Shown here: positions 23,781-35,315 of the stretch, piece by piece | How positions within the stretch are numbered: the stretch's first letter is position 1 | Layout: every line of letters begins with the position of its first letter | Assembly: GCF_024763615.1 (NCBI RefSeq) | Contig: NC_077223.1 | Location: 620,001 to 684,000 of the forward strand | Source: Phlebotomus papatasi | Taxonomy: Eukaryota; Arthropoda; Insecta; Diptera; Psychodidae | Direction: 5' to 3' | DNA length: 64,000 nt | Notes under the pieces: model-generated | Told to the model about the DNA's origin: nothing | The model's input: only the letters and a program-made list of their open reading frames with translations | The model's database searches: none | Translations under genes and position numbers: made by a program

Positions 23781-24359
23781 TAACCAACGATTTTACTGAA
23801 TCGATCATTAAAATCGATAAGCAAAAATATTCTAATAGCACTGCCTTGCGAGTGTCGTTTTAAGTTTAGCAGAATTCAGCTGAAAATACATATTTTCTTC
23901 AGCTGAACTGAAATCGATTAGCATTTAATGTTCGCTGGGTAAATTAGAATGGTAATTTTAAATTACGTAGTCCCTTCAATCCACGAAAAAAAGACTTTTG
24001 TTTCAAATTCAGTATAATATTTTACTTTCTGTATAAAAGTTGTAGTTGCTTTTTTTTAGAATAATGGTAAATTTGTCGTTGGTTGTTGTATTAATTAAAA
24101 ATTTATACATTTGGTCAGGTTATTTGGTTAACAATATATTTTTTTGTCTGGAATTTAAAAAAAGAGTTGTCACACAAGTGAAAGCAGAATTTTTACGAAA
24201 AAAGCGCTATGTACATGAAGGTTTGAAAAAAATCACAGATAAACGTAAAAAATAAAAATATTAATGAATTGTGATTAATGTAGCGATTAAAATTGTAAAG
24301 ATAACCTATTAACTCAATATACTGTGATTTAGATGGATTGAATCGGGATTTCAGTTGGT
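23781..24359. other. 3' flank of the PDZ gene
   Basis: Contains the 3' UTR of the minus-strand PDZ gene, whose end I could not place. A 69-codon plus-strand frame at 24046 looks like chance in AT-rich DNA. Confidence 0.4.
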
Positions 24360-24514
24360 TCATGTCCTCTGAGAACTTTCAGGGGATCGTTTTGGCTGCC
24401 GACGTCCCAGCAGCATCACAACATCGCCAGTCTTGATGGACTTGAATACATCAATGGCTTCCTGATGGGAAAGTCCTTGGAGACTCTTTCCATTCACAGA
24501 TAGAATTTCATCTC
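24360..24514 (-). CDS. bbg: PDZ gene, last coding exon
   Basis: Acceptor TTTCCAG|GAGATG at 24515/24514. Encodes DEILSVNGKSLQGLSHQEA and DVFKSIKTGDVVMLLGRR, the second half of the PDZ fold including the beta-D to alpha-B groove (SHQEAIDVF, with the His that caps class I ligands), then a short tail ending SPESSQRT and TGA at 24360-24362. The exon joins the previous one inside the glycine of EGDE (G|GA). Confidence 0.85.
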
Positions 24515-24573
24515 CTGGAAATTGAGTAAAATATTAACTGACATATTCGATAAATTCTTAATAGACAATTTAC

Positions 24574-24826
24574 CCTCTTTGAGTGTTCCTTTCTCAGCTG
24601 CCTGGCCATGACTATAAATTGTCTTCACGTAGATCCCAATAGCTCCCTTGGGTGAATCCTTTCCTCCAACAATGGAAAATCCAAGTCCTTTGGCGCCATT
24701 TCCCTTGCAAAATTTTGCTTGGCGGATGGTAAAGCCATTTCCTCCACGAGGAAGTGTACAGAATTTGCTTTCTTCTGCTTCCGACAGCTCTGAATTCAAT
24801 TCTCTGTCGGCCAAACATGCGACAGA
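24574..24826 (-). CDS. bbg: PDZ gene, exon with the first half of the PDZ domain
   Basis: Acceptor CTATTTTGCAG|TCTGTC at 24827/24826 and donor GAGG|GTAAAT at 24574/24573. Encodes SVACLADRELNSELSEAEES, then KFCTLPRGGNGFTIRQAKF and the carboxylate-binding loop KGLGFSIVGG (a canonical GLGF) followed by GIYVKTIYSHGQAAEKGTLKEG. GLGF falls near residue 506 of the assembled protein. A frame extending 6 bases upstream begins with TTG and crosses the splice acceptor, so it is not a start. Confidence 0.88.
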
Positions 24827-27800
24827 CTGCAAAATAGAGATATTATATATTATTAATCAACAATAAATTTGCAAAATAGGACGTATTTGGATTGAAAGTT
24901 GTGTTTCTGTGTCATTAGTTTTACGTTAATTTCCCCGAATTCGGAAATGAAGAAAGCACGAAGATGTCAATTGAATACTTAATTGAAATCCTGGGTATTT
25001 TGAAATATCCAATAATCCAAATTAGAATTTTGTCTCAGTGTCCCAGCTTTGCGAAATAATCGAATTCTTGAATTAAAATCTATATCCGTCTATTTAAAAG
25101 GAAGTAAGTTCTCAAGGGATTGAATAATTTTTCTTTAAAGTGTAATGCTTCACAACCAATTTACTCCGATTCGTATATCATCTCAAAATTTCTAGAAAAT
25201 AATTTTGTTGACCATTTGAAGTAGATTCATAGATCCTTTCAGAGGTGCCAATCAATGGCGTAGTAAGAGAAGATCAGGGAGAGACCGTAGCCCCTTGCCA
25301 CTAAACGTTTTAAATAATTTAAAAAAAAAGCACAAAATTGAAAACAATTTTAAACTTTAAGATTCAGCACACGTTAAAGGCGTCTTGTTGAACTTTATGA
25401 ACTTTCCAAAAAGCCCAAAATCCTTCAATTTTGGTTATTTCGAAAGGAAACCTCGAATGAATTTTTGGAAAGATTTTGCAAAAGCTTTTGATAACATTTT
25501 CTTAAAGAAAGCTATTTATTTCGTCTTAGACGAGCTTTTAGGAAATCTCTCAAGCTTGCCTTATTCAAAATAATTAAAATTGTTTTAACATTGAAATTTT
25601 TCGACTAATTTTTGCAAGATTTTTGGACAACTTTTTGAGGCATTAGAGAATATTTTCCATTCAATTTTCTGCAAGAAAATAACTTCTTGTTATCCTTCAC
25701 AAGCTTTCATCTCAAAAAAGAAACTACTAGGTTTAGTAAGTTTGTCAAAACTGGATTTAATTAGTTTAACTTCAGTCCTTATTCCAGATAATTAGATCAG
25801 AATATACATCCAAGAAAAGCCCATTTGAAAAGGTTTTAGAGATTTTCTGTGGAAATGTTTTCGTTTTTACTTAATAGTTTCATAGGTTTTATATATATAA
25901 AAAAATCGATGTGGAAAAGGATTTATGGTGAATTTTGAACAGAAAACTTATAAAAAAAAATCAAAAAAGTTTCAAATGAAAATTAAGCTATTTTTATCCC
26001 TTTTCTTAAAAAAAGAAAAAAAAGGCCAAGAGGCCAGCTTTTCGGAGAGAAGCACAAGAATGAGCTCTTCGTGTATTATCTTTTCCCATGGTATGCGGCC
26101 GGGTTAGAAATTTCAAGGTTTTTCTAAAAATCCTAATGTAGAAAGGTCAGTTGCGACTGTTGCGAAATAGGTCATTCAATATGGTTTAACTTTGATATTC
26201 GAAAATTCCTGAAAAAAACTGTCCTAGTTAATATTGACGTATGGGGTGTCACCGGAAACCGGAAATCAATATCTTTTACAGTTACAATTCTAGCCATGTC
26301 ACAGGCTTTCGTAAAAAAAATATTTTTGAAAGTATTCCAGAAAGATACATCAAATACCGAATTACCGGATACTTTACCGATTAAGTCGGATTGAAAATTT
26401 CAAGACCTTCCAAAAAACCCAAATTTAAAGAAATAGATTGAGAAATAGATCCCCTAAAGTGGTTTAACTTTGACCTTCGAAAATTCGATATTGATATATT
26501 TTTCGATCATAAGTGTCTATGGACGAAATATTCAATTTTCCTACCTTCAAAACATATTCGATAATGAAAAAAAAATCTAGGAGACGTTTTCGAAATAAGC
26601 CAAAAAAATGGTTTTGGAGGAGAATTAGGAGAATGAGTCGAAAAGGGAAAAAACGTCAAAAGAAATTTTTTTAATGGGGAGTCATCAAAGACCGGAAGTC
26701 GATATCTCTTACCGTTTAAGGTTCAGATAAGTTAAAATAGAAGTGGATCATATAACTGCTCACTTTGAATTCCAGCATCAAAACAAAAGCTTATCTTTAA
26801 AAAGAGATGAAAATGTTTATCAATTGTTCGAACTACTTCGAATCATCAAAATCGGTTAAAAATAATGCAATTTATGCGATTTTTTCATGTAAAATCAAAA
26901 GTCTACAACCTTTTTGATTTAAGATCATTTCTTGTAGGCCATAATTCTCAATCTTAAATGCGATATCTCCAAGAAAGGCTAATCAGATCCATGAGAACGT
27001 TTTGAATTGAATCTGTGTCTCAATCCGTAAAAATCATCAAAATCTATAGAACAAGGAACAGAATTTCCTCAAAGAATAGTTTCTCAGTAGATTTTTTTCC
27101 AAAATACTTAACGATTTAAGGTCCTAATGGAAAATTTGTTTGGTTTCTTAATCAGCTTGGATGAAAATTGTGTATTTTCCGATTTCTCGAGAAAACAACT
27201 TGTTCTTTAACGTTGAAAAAGGTTTTTTTTTTTCGAGGAGAGTCCTGCAAAAGTATTCTTAGAATTGGCATAATTTCAAACTTGAACTCCTCTTACTTTA
27301 ATCCTGGCTACGTCGTTGATGTCAAATATAACGAAATCGGTTTCAAAATACGGGAAAAACGCTTTCTATTTTCTAGAGCCATTAACCTTTAACTCCGAAA
27401 AATTGCTATTAGGAATGATTTAACAGTTTTTCCGTATATCGTCATTTGGACTGGCAATTGTTATAACTTCCTCAACAATATCACAGATCAAACAAGAATT
27501 TCTGATTTAAGTAAAGAGTAAGTTACGACAATTTCTGATCCAAGCGACGATTTAAAAAAATATTTAAAAAAGAAACACTCTCCCTTCCATTTAACTTATA
27601 GATCGGTGAGGTTTCAGAAGGTGATTTTTTATCACAATCTCTAATTTATAATAATCATTTGTCCAAATAAAACCAAAAGGGCGACAGTTAACTAATTTAA
27701 CACAGTTAATACAACCACAGTTGAACATTTATTAAATATGCAAAAATAAACAAAAAGAAAAACATCTTAAATTAAATGTGATGAAAGATAAGAAATAGTA

Positions 27801-28545
27801 ATTTTTACTTAACACCTCTCAGCTGATTTATAGACCTAAAACCGCCCATACAAATGCCACTGACCTAATTTAATTTGAATTTAAAATTTTTATCGTGTGA
27901 TCAAAATCTGTATCAGAGAAAGAAATCAAAACGACCTATCGAAGCTTTAATTCATGTGAACCATGCGATTTTGTCATTTTTGAATATTGTCACGTAATGT
28001 TGGAAATTATGACCAAGTTCCCAGTGTATTTAATATTTTTGCCAGTATTTAAAATTCATCAGAGAAGGTGTCGATTAGCGCACTTGCTTACTCATCGTGC
28101 AAAATTGTTGGAAGGATGAATTTGTCACGTAATGTATTGAAAATACTCGAAACAAACACCCACAACAATTGTCCAGAAAAAGAAACAACATCGACAGCCC
28201 AAGAGTTCAATGAAACTTTTATTGAGAATTCATTTTGGATTTGGATGGCTTTGCACTTCTTGCCTCTTCTGTTGGTTAAATTTTGCATCTTGTGAATAAA
28301 TTGAACAAGTGATTGAACTTTAGTGGTAATTTCCGGACACCATGTGGACGCATAGAGAATTATTTATGTTTAAGATCAACAAGCACTCAAGTAATGTTTT
28401 CATTAGGAATGTTCAATTAGTCAAGTGTTTTCTTATCGTTTAAGAAAAATTCCGGAATGTAACTCAGTTATAAATCACAGCTAACGTAATGTAATGAAAT
28501 TTTGCTTTATTAATGATACGTCATATGAAAATGTTATTTTTAATA
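24827..28545. other. Intron of the PDZ gene, proximal part
   Basis: No coding frame on either strand that I would defend. The 26.2-26.7 kb stretch has two echoes of one phrase (CACCGGAAACCGGAAATC / CAAAGACCGGAAGTCGATATC), probably an old repeat. Confidence 0.4.
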
Positions 28546-28590
28546 CAGTCAAGTGTGCTAATCCGGGCGCTTCGCTATCTGGATCGTTTC
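28546..28590 (+). repeat. Single TIR end, CAGTCAAGTGTGCTAAT type
   Basis: TA followed by CAGTCAAGTGTGCTAATCCG and GGCGCTTCGCTAT. The same end appears inverted at 39205-39246 (TA after). No partner end is nearby; it is a solo end or truncated element. Confidence 0.5.
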
Positions 28591-28620
28591 GGCAAATGAT
28601 ACGAATGTATTTTTGAGGTA

Positions 28621-28837
28621 GGGGGAGGTGGGGCTACATTGAGCTGTGGGGCTACATTGTTATACGATTTTTTCTCATATTTCTTATGACAACTGAGTAT
28701 TAAGATTATGTAATTTGGATACACAAAATAATTGTGGATCTAAATAAAATAATTGTAAGGCGCAGCTTCATTTAGAACTAGGCGAAAAAGTCGTATAACA
28801 ATCTAGCCCCACAGCTCAAAGTAGCCCCACCTCCCCC
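28621..28837. mobile_element. MITE family B (GGGGGAGGTGGGGC), copy 1
   Basis: 217-bp foldback between TA dinucleotides (28619-28620, 28838-28839). Ends GGGGGAGGTGGGGCTAC and GTAGCCCCACCTCCCCC are perfect inverses for 17 bases and the complementarity continues (TTGTTATACGA / TCGTATAACAA). A second 217-bp copy is at 44665. Confidence 0.9.
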
Positions 28838-29146
28838 TATAGCATCGAAGGCACGAGTTCGAGTATTTCGCATAGCATGGGACGCTTCTCTATCTCTTTT
28901 TGCAGTAAAGCTTATTGTCCTGAAAGTGTTCAACTTTTTGAATTCTTTTTCTATGTCAGTAGAGCTTGCATCTTAACCGTTTTTATCAAAAATGAACTTA
29001 ATTGAAAGGCCTTGGGATTACTAATAGAACATCACTCTTAAACCGTATCACTACCGATTCATATCGGTAAAGTATCGAACAGCTCTGAAATACGAGACTG
29101 CTACAATCACTTTTCCTTTTAACGAAATATTTAAGAACATAACAAA

Positions 29147-29395
29147 ATGTATAATTATTCTGAAATATCATCCCAATTAAAAATCGTAAAATCTCTAAAT
29201 CATGCTAGCATTTATCCTGACCTCTTACAAGAAATGAAAGAAATGAAAAACGAAAACAATAAAGAGGAAAACAAAAATTCTTGGTGGGTGGCAGTGAGAA
29301 AGGTTTTAAGTGTCAATATCAACGAAGAAGCTCAAATTCTCTTCTCTCAAAAAAAATTATTATCGCATTCAGCAATTTATTCGGACATTAAATAA
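29147..29395 (+). CDS. Small ORF inside the intron, unrecognised
   Basis: 82 codons from ATG (context aacaaaATG) to TAA; hydrophilic, with KEMKNENNKEENKNSWWVAVRKV. No signal peptide, no repeat or family that I know. It may be a remnant of a transposon-encoded protein or a chance frame in AT-rich DNA. The intronic position, antisense to the host gene, gives no support. Confidence 0.2.
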   Translation: MYNYSEISSQLKIVKSLNHASIYPDLLQEMKEMKNENNKEENKNSWWVAVRKVLSVNINEEAQILFSQKKLLSHSAIYSDIK

Positions 29396-30918
29396 AACTT
29401 GCGTGGGTGAATATTTTTAATCGCGCGCAATTAATCATAAGCAACTCTCGAAGTGAACCACTCTCCATGGCCTAATCAGCAAAATTTGCTTCGAACACCT
29501 AATAAATCTCTGTATTGCCATTGAATTTTTCGCATTTAAATTTTCTATGTTATTTCCCGCGTGCAAATGGTTCTCAGACATGTTTTTCCTCGCACAAAGT
29601 AGAAAAAAATTAGAATTCCATCTAATCAATGATCACTCTTCTGAATCTGGTGGTTTGCTAACAAGATTTTGAAGAGGCGTTCCCCGCCCGTTTTTTGTGT
29701 AGGCATCAAAAATGTTACTTAATTACGTAAATCACCCAAGAAAATACTCTCACTAAAGCAAATTGTAGCTCTAATACATCGTCGATATTGTCATGGATTA
29801 AAAATCTTTTGCATTTTGATGCGGAATTTCATGTTAGAGGCTCCAACATCAATTGTCCAAATGTGTCAACTTTAACAATTGTGACTCTCCACAGCTGCGA
29901 TTTCCCATTAAGATTTGTTAAATGTTTAACACTAGAAATGGTAGTACATGCCTAAACCTTTTGCACATTTGTCAAATCATGGAGAATTTCACTTTATATT
30001 TTTTTTATGCATAACAATACCATAAATTCCATAATTCTTTGCAGAAATGTGCACAAGTTACGATTTAATATTCATTGATTTTATGTAAAACGAAACGACT
30101 ATTCACAAGTGGAAATCCCATTAATATCCAAATATTGTTTCTTTTATTGCTAGACTTTTGGGATTGGTTTATAAACCAAAAACCCAATGATAATCCCAGA
30201 TAAGCTTATAAAGTAGTGACTAATATTATTTTTTGATATAATGCAAAAGGCGTGGAAATCCGAATTATGTTTTGAATTTTAAATACAAAAAATCACGTTC
30301 GGCAAACTATTTATACGATTCATACCTTCCCTCAGTAACATTTTTTTTACCAAATCAAATATTTAAATTGAAGAAAACGTAAATCCCATTCTTGATAATC
30401 ATACTTGTATGATTATAATACATCCCATTATAATTATTTAGTATAACTAAATAATTTTCAACGAAATCCCTTGATGAATATGAGAAAGAAAACTGGTATG
30501 GGGAAAATTAACGTAAAGTTTTCGTAAGTACACTTACCATTGGTAAGTTGTAAGAAAGATTAGTGTCATTATTATGAATAAGATATTCACTTGTTTTGAT
30601 CGTTTTCGAAAGAATAAAACAACATGCGAATAATGTTGCTATTCCAATGAAAAATGGACATGTTTTTTATAAATTTTACTGTTCTCAAAGGTTTCTACTT
30701 AATCGATTTTCCTTTGTGTTGGATCCTGTCTCGACTGTTTTTCCCAGTCCTCGTTGTGTTTCAAACCACCAAATAGTCGATACAGGAACTAACGCAAAGA
30801 AAAGTCGGTAATGCAAAAGCGTTTGAGAACAGTTAGAGGTAAGACTTTCTGGCTGTGCACACACTGGTTTCGAACACTTCATATTTCTTCCCCATATTTC
30901 TTTAATGAATTTGATCTA
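29396..30918. other. Intron, with a repeat copy at 30620-30850
   Basis: No gene. 30620-30850 matches parts of 40905-41050, 48370-48725 and 59880-60110 (shared phrases GCTATTCCAATGAAAAAT, TTTCTTTGTGTTGG, TGTCTCGACTG, GAAAAGTCGGTAATGCA, TTTGAGAACAGTT). This is an old foldback family with four copies in the window. Confidence 0.5.
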
Positions 30919-31405
30919 CACGGAAAAAAAATATTTTGTAAAATTTCTCGTAAATGTTTGTGAAACCCTATAGCGCAGACTTACGAAATGCTCGTAAATC
31001 GTATAACCCACAAACAAGTTCGTAAAATTTTGTACTTTTTTCACAAACATTGTTCGTAACATGATCATTTGACAAACATTTTTTTGTAATTTTACAAACA
31101 TTTGTTCGTAAATGTTCGTAATATTTTATCATTTGTTCGTATTTGTTCGTAAATTTTGGCCAGACAAACAAAAAATTACGAACAAATAAGAACAAATAGC
31201 AAAATTTTACGAACATTTACGAACAAATGTTTGTAAAAGTACAAAAAATGTTCGTCAAATAATCATTTTACGAACAATGTTTGTGAAAAAAGTACAAAAT
31301 TTTACGAACTTGTTTGTGGGTTATGTGAGTCACGAGCATTTCGTAAGTCTACCATAGGACTTCACAAACATTCACGAATTATTTTACAAAAATTTTTTTT
31401 CTGTG
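30919..31405. mobile_element. 487-bp palindromic MITE built of TTCGTAAA units
   Basis: TA at 30917-30918 and 31406-31407; ends CACGGAAAAAAA and TTTTTTTCTGTG. The two halves are inverse copies over almost their whole length, meeting near 31160 (TTTTGGCCAGACAAAC). Inside, TTCGTAAAT / TTTACGAACA words occur more than a dozen times. No protein-coding capacity. Confidence 0.88.
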
Positions 31406-32100
31406 TATTTCTCAGGAATTCCTCAACAATTTGTTTTTTTTTTTACTATTTAACTAAGTAAACTAGTTTGGTCCAAATGTTAAAATTTTATCCGAGTTTA
31501 GAAAAAGTTGTTTTTTTTATTTAATTTGCATCGGATTTTCTATTATTTCTTTAAATTTTTTAATAAAAATTAAAATTAAAATGGTTAAAAAAACTATTAA
31601 AAAATAGTTAAGTTATATCATGATCTAAAAGAAAAGGAAAAAAAATTGTTAGGTAAATTCAGCACGTAGCGACCACGAAGACTGAACCAAAATAAAATGA
31701 TCCAAAAATTTTGTCAAAAGAATGTTATATACCGATTTGACAAAACCTGTTCTTACATTTAAGATGGAAAAATATCCTTTTTACAAACTTTTCTCGTTAA
31801 TTTACCAAGACGTTTGTATCAGGTAGTTTATTCAGCTTAAAAATGCATTTGCATGCATTGAGGAAATACACATTTCTTAAGTATCCGACTTTCCAAATTT
31901 TACCCTATACAAGAATTTTTAATCAGCAAACAAGTAGAACACTTCCAACCTTAATACTTACTCTTTGATAATGAACTAATACGAAACAATAAAATGCAAC
32001 AATATTGTTAACTGTGTTATCTCTCTTGCATTTAGTATCCAATTTCCTCTAATCTCATTAATTATTTCTATTAAAAATATTTATGCTCCACTGAAAATGC
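31406..32100. other. AT-rich intron, no feature
   Basis: Long A/T runs and short direct AT repeats; nothing recognisable. Confidence 0.4.
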
Positions 32101-32561
32101 AAAGTCGTTGTTCCATCGAGCAGAGAAAAGAAACAATTTGTGTGCTAATTGTAACTATTACCGAACTTTTTAAGATACCACATTGATGTAATGAGACTGA
32201 CCTCGTGAATGAGTCATGGATTGATGAGCCCCCGGAATGCCCATATAAAACGCCCGCTCTAGAATCAAATTAATCAATATGAGCATTCCAATGGCCCATT
32301 TTTATACAAATACTGACCACAAGATTGCCGGCATTTTAATTGAATTCTGGGAAACAATTCCCCATTGAATATTAATCATCCTATGGAGTAGCATCTTAAT
32401 TGTTGGCTTTGGATAAGAGGAAGAATACTGTGCACAGTAGGAATGTGTCGCCTTAAGCCCATTACGTCCACTTGCCCGTTCAATTATCACTTGCATCATA
32501 TTCTCTTGAGAGATTGAGAAAGTGTGTCTGACAATGTGAAAGTCATTTAAATGGACGTTAC
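32101..32561. promoter_or_regulatory. Non-repetitive intronic segment flanking a coding exon
   Basis: Mixed-composition sequence that differs from the surrounding AT-rich DNA and matches no repeat in the window. It directly follows the donor of the 32562-33014 exon. It contains CATATAAAACGCCCG near 32241 and several TAATC words. It could be a conserved enhancer; this rests on composition alone. Confidence 0.25.
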
Positions 32562-33014
32562 CTGCTTGGATTTCCGGTCACGGTTGGGTGGTTTTGGTGC
32601 TTCCTGCTGGTTCTTCTGGGCCCTCCTAACCGGTGGCGTAGGCGTCCGCCCTACAACCGTGTCACTCTTTGTCGTGGCGACGATTGTGCTTGGTCGCTTC
32701 TTCTGGGCACTTCCGTTGACAAGTGTGACAGGTTTTGGCGGCAACTGTTGCTGACCCATCAACTTGTTGATACGCTCAAAGAAACCCACGGATTCTCGGC
32801 TACGTGTCGTCCCGTTCTTCAGCGGTGAGTGACTCCGCGGCCGTATGCGAACCTTGAGGCCACCATCAGTCGGAGGATTCTTCTGGACACCCGGTGTCTG
32901 ACTTACACGACCGCCAATGGCGAAAATTGGTCTCTTGGGCGTTGCAGAGACTGGTAATTTTGTAGCAGATGATTGTGGTGGCTTCTCATGCAATCTACTG
33001 GGCGGTTTTGCACC
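32562..33014 (-). CDS. bbg: PDZ gene, Pro/Ser-rich linker exon
   Basis: Donor AAGCAG|GTAACG at 32562/32561, phase 0. The start is taken at acceptor CTCTGAAG|GGTGCA (33015/33014), also phase 0, with a branch-like CTGAC about 30 bases upstream. 151 codons: GAKPPSRLHEKPP.., PIFAIGGRVSQTPGV, RPRSHSPLKNG, a short helical VGFFERINKLMGQQQ, then PTPPVRRAQKNQQEAPKPP, a polyproline-type stretch that could bind SH3 domains (inference). Alternative: an ATG at 33026 is in frame (MSLK then GAKPP), so a shorter isoform could start here. Confidence 0.75.
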
Positions 33015-33267
33015 CTTCAGAGACATATTGCAGTAACAAGTCAGATAGGGTTTAAAATGTACAAGATGGGAGTGATTCTTGTGTTATCAAATAAATAAAG
33101 CATTTTCTCGTATTTCAAATTAAACTACCCGGCTATCACATTAAGTACTTAATAATCACTTAATTTAATGCAAGGCCTTAATTTAAAATCGTTGAACAAC
33201 TAATTGCTTATCAAATGAATAAATAAATACTGAGACGTTTTTTTCTTGGGTAGTTTTTTACGCAGTA

Positions 33268-33736
33268 CACTCAGTCCCGGCATTAAGTCCTTCGGGATTA
33301 TGCACCTGACGGAATTATGCACACACAATTATGCAAATTTGCCTACCATCGGGAGTCAATTTATGAAATCATTTTTGAAATACGCCTGAATGCATACTAT
33401 GTTGCTACGCGGGAAATTTGAAAACATTTTGCTACTTTTTCAGAACAAAATTTTAATTTCTTTTTTTTTAAGGTATTTTTTTATTATTCTAACCATTTAT
33501 TGAAGAACTCTGGCCATGTACTGTTTGTTAATGCATTTATATTGTTGAATTAGTTGAAACATTTGAATCTTTTTGTTTGAACTACTTTTATCGACTTTTA
33601 CTCTGAGCGAAATTCGTTCAACGGTCAATTTATTCAAAAGAAAGCCCCTGTAGGTATGCAAATTTTCTCGATGCATAATGCCATTTCGCGCGTTTTTTTT
33701 CGGTCCCGAAAATGTGCATAATGCCGGGATCTAGTG
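33268..33736. mobile_element. 469-bp TIR element, TA target
   Basis: TA at 33266-33267 and 33737-33738. Ends CACTCAGTCCCGGCATTAAG and CATAATGCCGGGATCTAGTG are inverse with a few differences; a second inner pair GGGATTATGCAC / GTGCATAATGCC also folds. Single matching ends (GGGTGCATAAAGCC) occur near 1070 and 58147. Confidence 0.82.
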
Positions 33737-33779
33737 TAATTGGATACCCGGAAAATTTCGTATTAAGAACTTTTCGTAC

Positions 33780-33960
33780 CTCTGACATTTCTGAATACCC
33801 GGAACATTACGTAAAGCCGGTGTATCCAAAATCCCGAAAATACACAATCAAGAATGGATTAAAATCTTGAAATTGAAAAACTCAAATTGGTCTAAAGTCC
33901 AACAGCCAAAATCCCAAAAAGTCAAAATCGAAAAATCCAAAATCCCGAATGATCATAATC
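33780..33960 (+). repeat. Degenerate AAAATCC-rich minisatellite-like stretch
   Basis: Irregular reiteration of CAAAATCCCGAAAA / AAAATC phrases. The same phrase type makes up 36400-36710. Confidence 0.55.
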
Positions 33961-34079
33961 CTGAAAGGGACGAATTTATGCAGACGATAAAATATAGAAT
34001 AATTTTCCAAAATACGGAAAATTTGTTTTTTTGTCTTTTTAAGTGCAATAAAACCTAGAACTTTAAAACCAGTGATAAG

Positions 34080-34240
34080 CCCAGTTCAGTGAAGCGGAAG
34101 AATCGGATCGAGTAAACTGTTTTCGTCGGTCGAAATGAATAAAATTGGTTCGACGCGATTCTTTACCCCCAAAATTCAACTCACAATCAAATTTTCACAC
34201 ATTGCGTGTAAAAAATCTCAGCTACCATAAGCTTATCTGG
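34080..34240. repeat. Half copy of the foldback family at 46.5-46.8 kb
   Basis: Shares GGTCGAAATGAATAAAATT-like, CGACGCGATTCTTTACCCC-like, TTCAACTCACAATC, AATTTTCACACATTGCG-like and AATCTCAGCTACCATAAGC with the element at 46544-46829. Only one arm is present. Confidence 0.6.
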
Positions 34241-34416
34241 GTTTAAACAGCGAAACATAATTTCCCGTAAATCTTCTGAGGAAATTTAGAAAGATGAAAA
34301 AATGCTTCAATTTCCAAGTTCAATTGAGAACGGACTTTTTTGGATTGATCACAATAAATGTGGCTTGAGTAGGGCTCATTCCCGAGCAAAGTGATTAGGG
34401 TTTCTTGGTAAATTAC

Positions 34417-35315
34417 CTTAATCGAAGCACCTTGCATTGATCCTCGAGACACACTTCCGTTCCTCGATGGCGGTGATCGCGTTGGTAATTTCGTGGTCTG
34501 ATGCTTCCGATCGGGATTCCGTGAACGATCATTGGTGTTCGCGCTGTATGGAAGGGATGAAGGTCCATCGCTCTCTGGAATATCATCAGCATCGTAGGCA
34601 GGTGATGGGACATAGAATTGGGATGGTTGAGGAGTCTGGAAGACTTCCTGTACCGACAGAGCTCTTCGTTTCCGGAGGCCGGCATGAAGTCGATTGAATT
34701 TATTGCGGAGGAGTTGCTGTACTTCCTGAATTGATGACTTCTGGCCGGGTAATCTCATGGAAGCGGACTTGAAGGTTTTCAGGAGGGGAAATTTGGAGGA
34801 TTCTTTCTCTTTCACCGGAATGCCACTGTCGCTGTCCATGCTGAAGCTGAGCTTCTTGCGGGGTTGCTGAGGTGTTGTGGATCTCCTTTCGTCACTTGCA
34901 CTGTAGTACTGAAGCCTTTCCCTGCGACCCATGACTCTGGGAGTTTCGGGCAGGTCTTCATAGCGCTTTACTGAGTACTCCCAATCGTGATCACGCCAAG
35001 ACTCGGGCCTCAAGCCAATTGGTGGCTTTGTGCTCAATTTATCCGCAACATTTGGCCGGTTAACATTAATATCGCGATACTCTGGGCACCTGTATTTGTC
35101 TGCCGAGTCACTGCGGCGCCAGAGATGATTACTCTCGTTGCATTTCCATGTTGTCAGTTGGTCATCTCGTGGTGCAAGGAGAGTATATGAGGATGGAGCA
35201 TCTGTTAGTATGTAATTAGTGTCGGAATCCAGTGAGGACGGTCCAGATGCTGTTGCCTTAAAGCTGGCACATCTTCTTCGCAATTTCTGCCACTTTTGTG
35301 ATATACTCGAGGTAT
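34417..35315 (-). CDS. bbg: PDZ gene, large basic/Ser-rich exon
   Basis: Acceptor TTTTGCAG|ATACC at 35316/35315 (needs one base from the previous exon) and donor ATTAAG|GTAATT at 34417/34416, phase 0. 899 bases. Starts (D)TSSISQKWQKLRRRCASF, continues with a low-complexity Ser/Asp/Arg linker and the basic segment KFNRLHAGLRKRRALSVQEVF near residues 220-245, and ends SVSRGSMQGASIK. No enzyme motif; mostly disordered by composition. It lies 1.4 kb upstream of the next exon with a MITE between them. Confidence 0.78.

Noticed and set aside
24827..24832. Start codon just upstream of the PDZ exon
   Set aside because: It is TTG and lies within the splice acceptor CTATTTTGCAG.
32551..32754. Plus-strand ORF opposite the linker exon
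   Set aside because: Shadow of the real minus-strand coding sequence; Trp/Phe/Gly-rich product from antisense proline codons.
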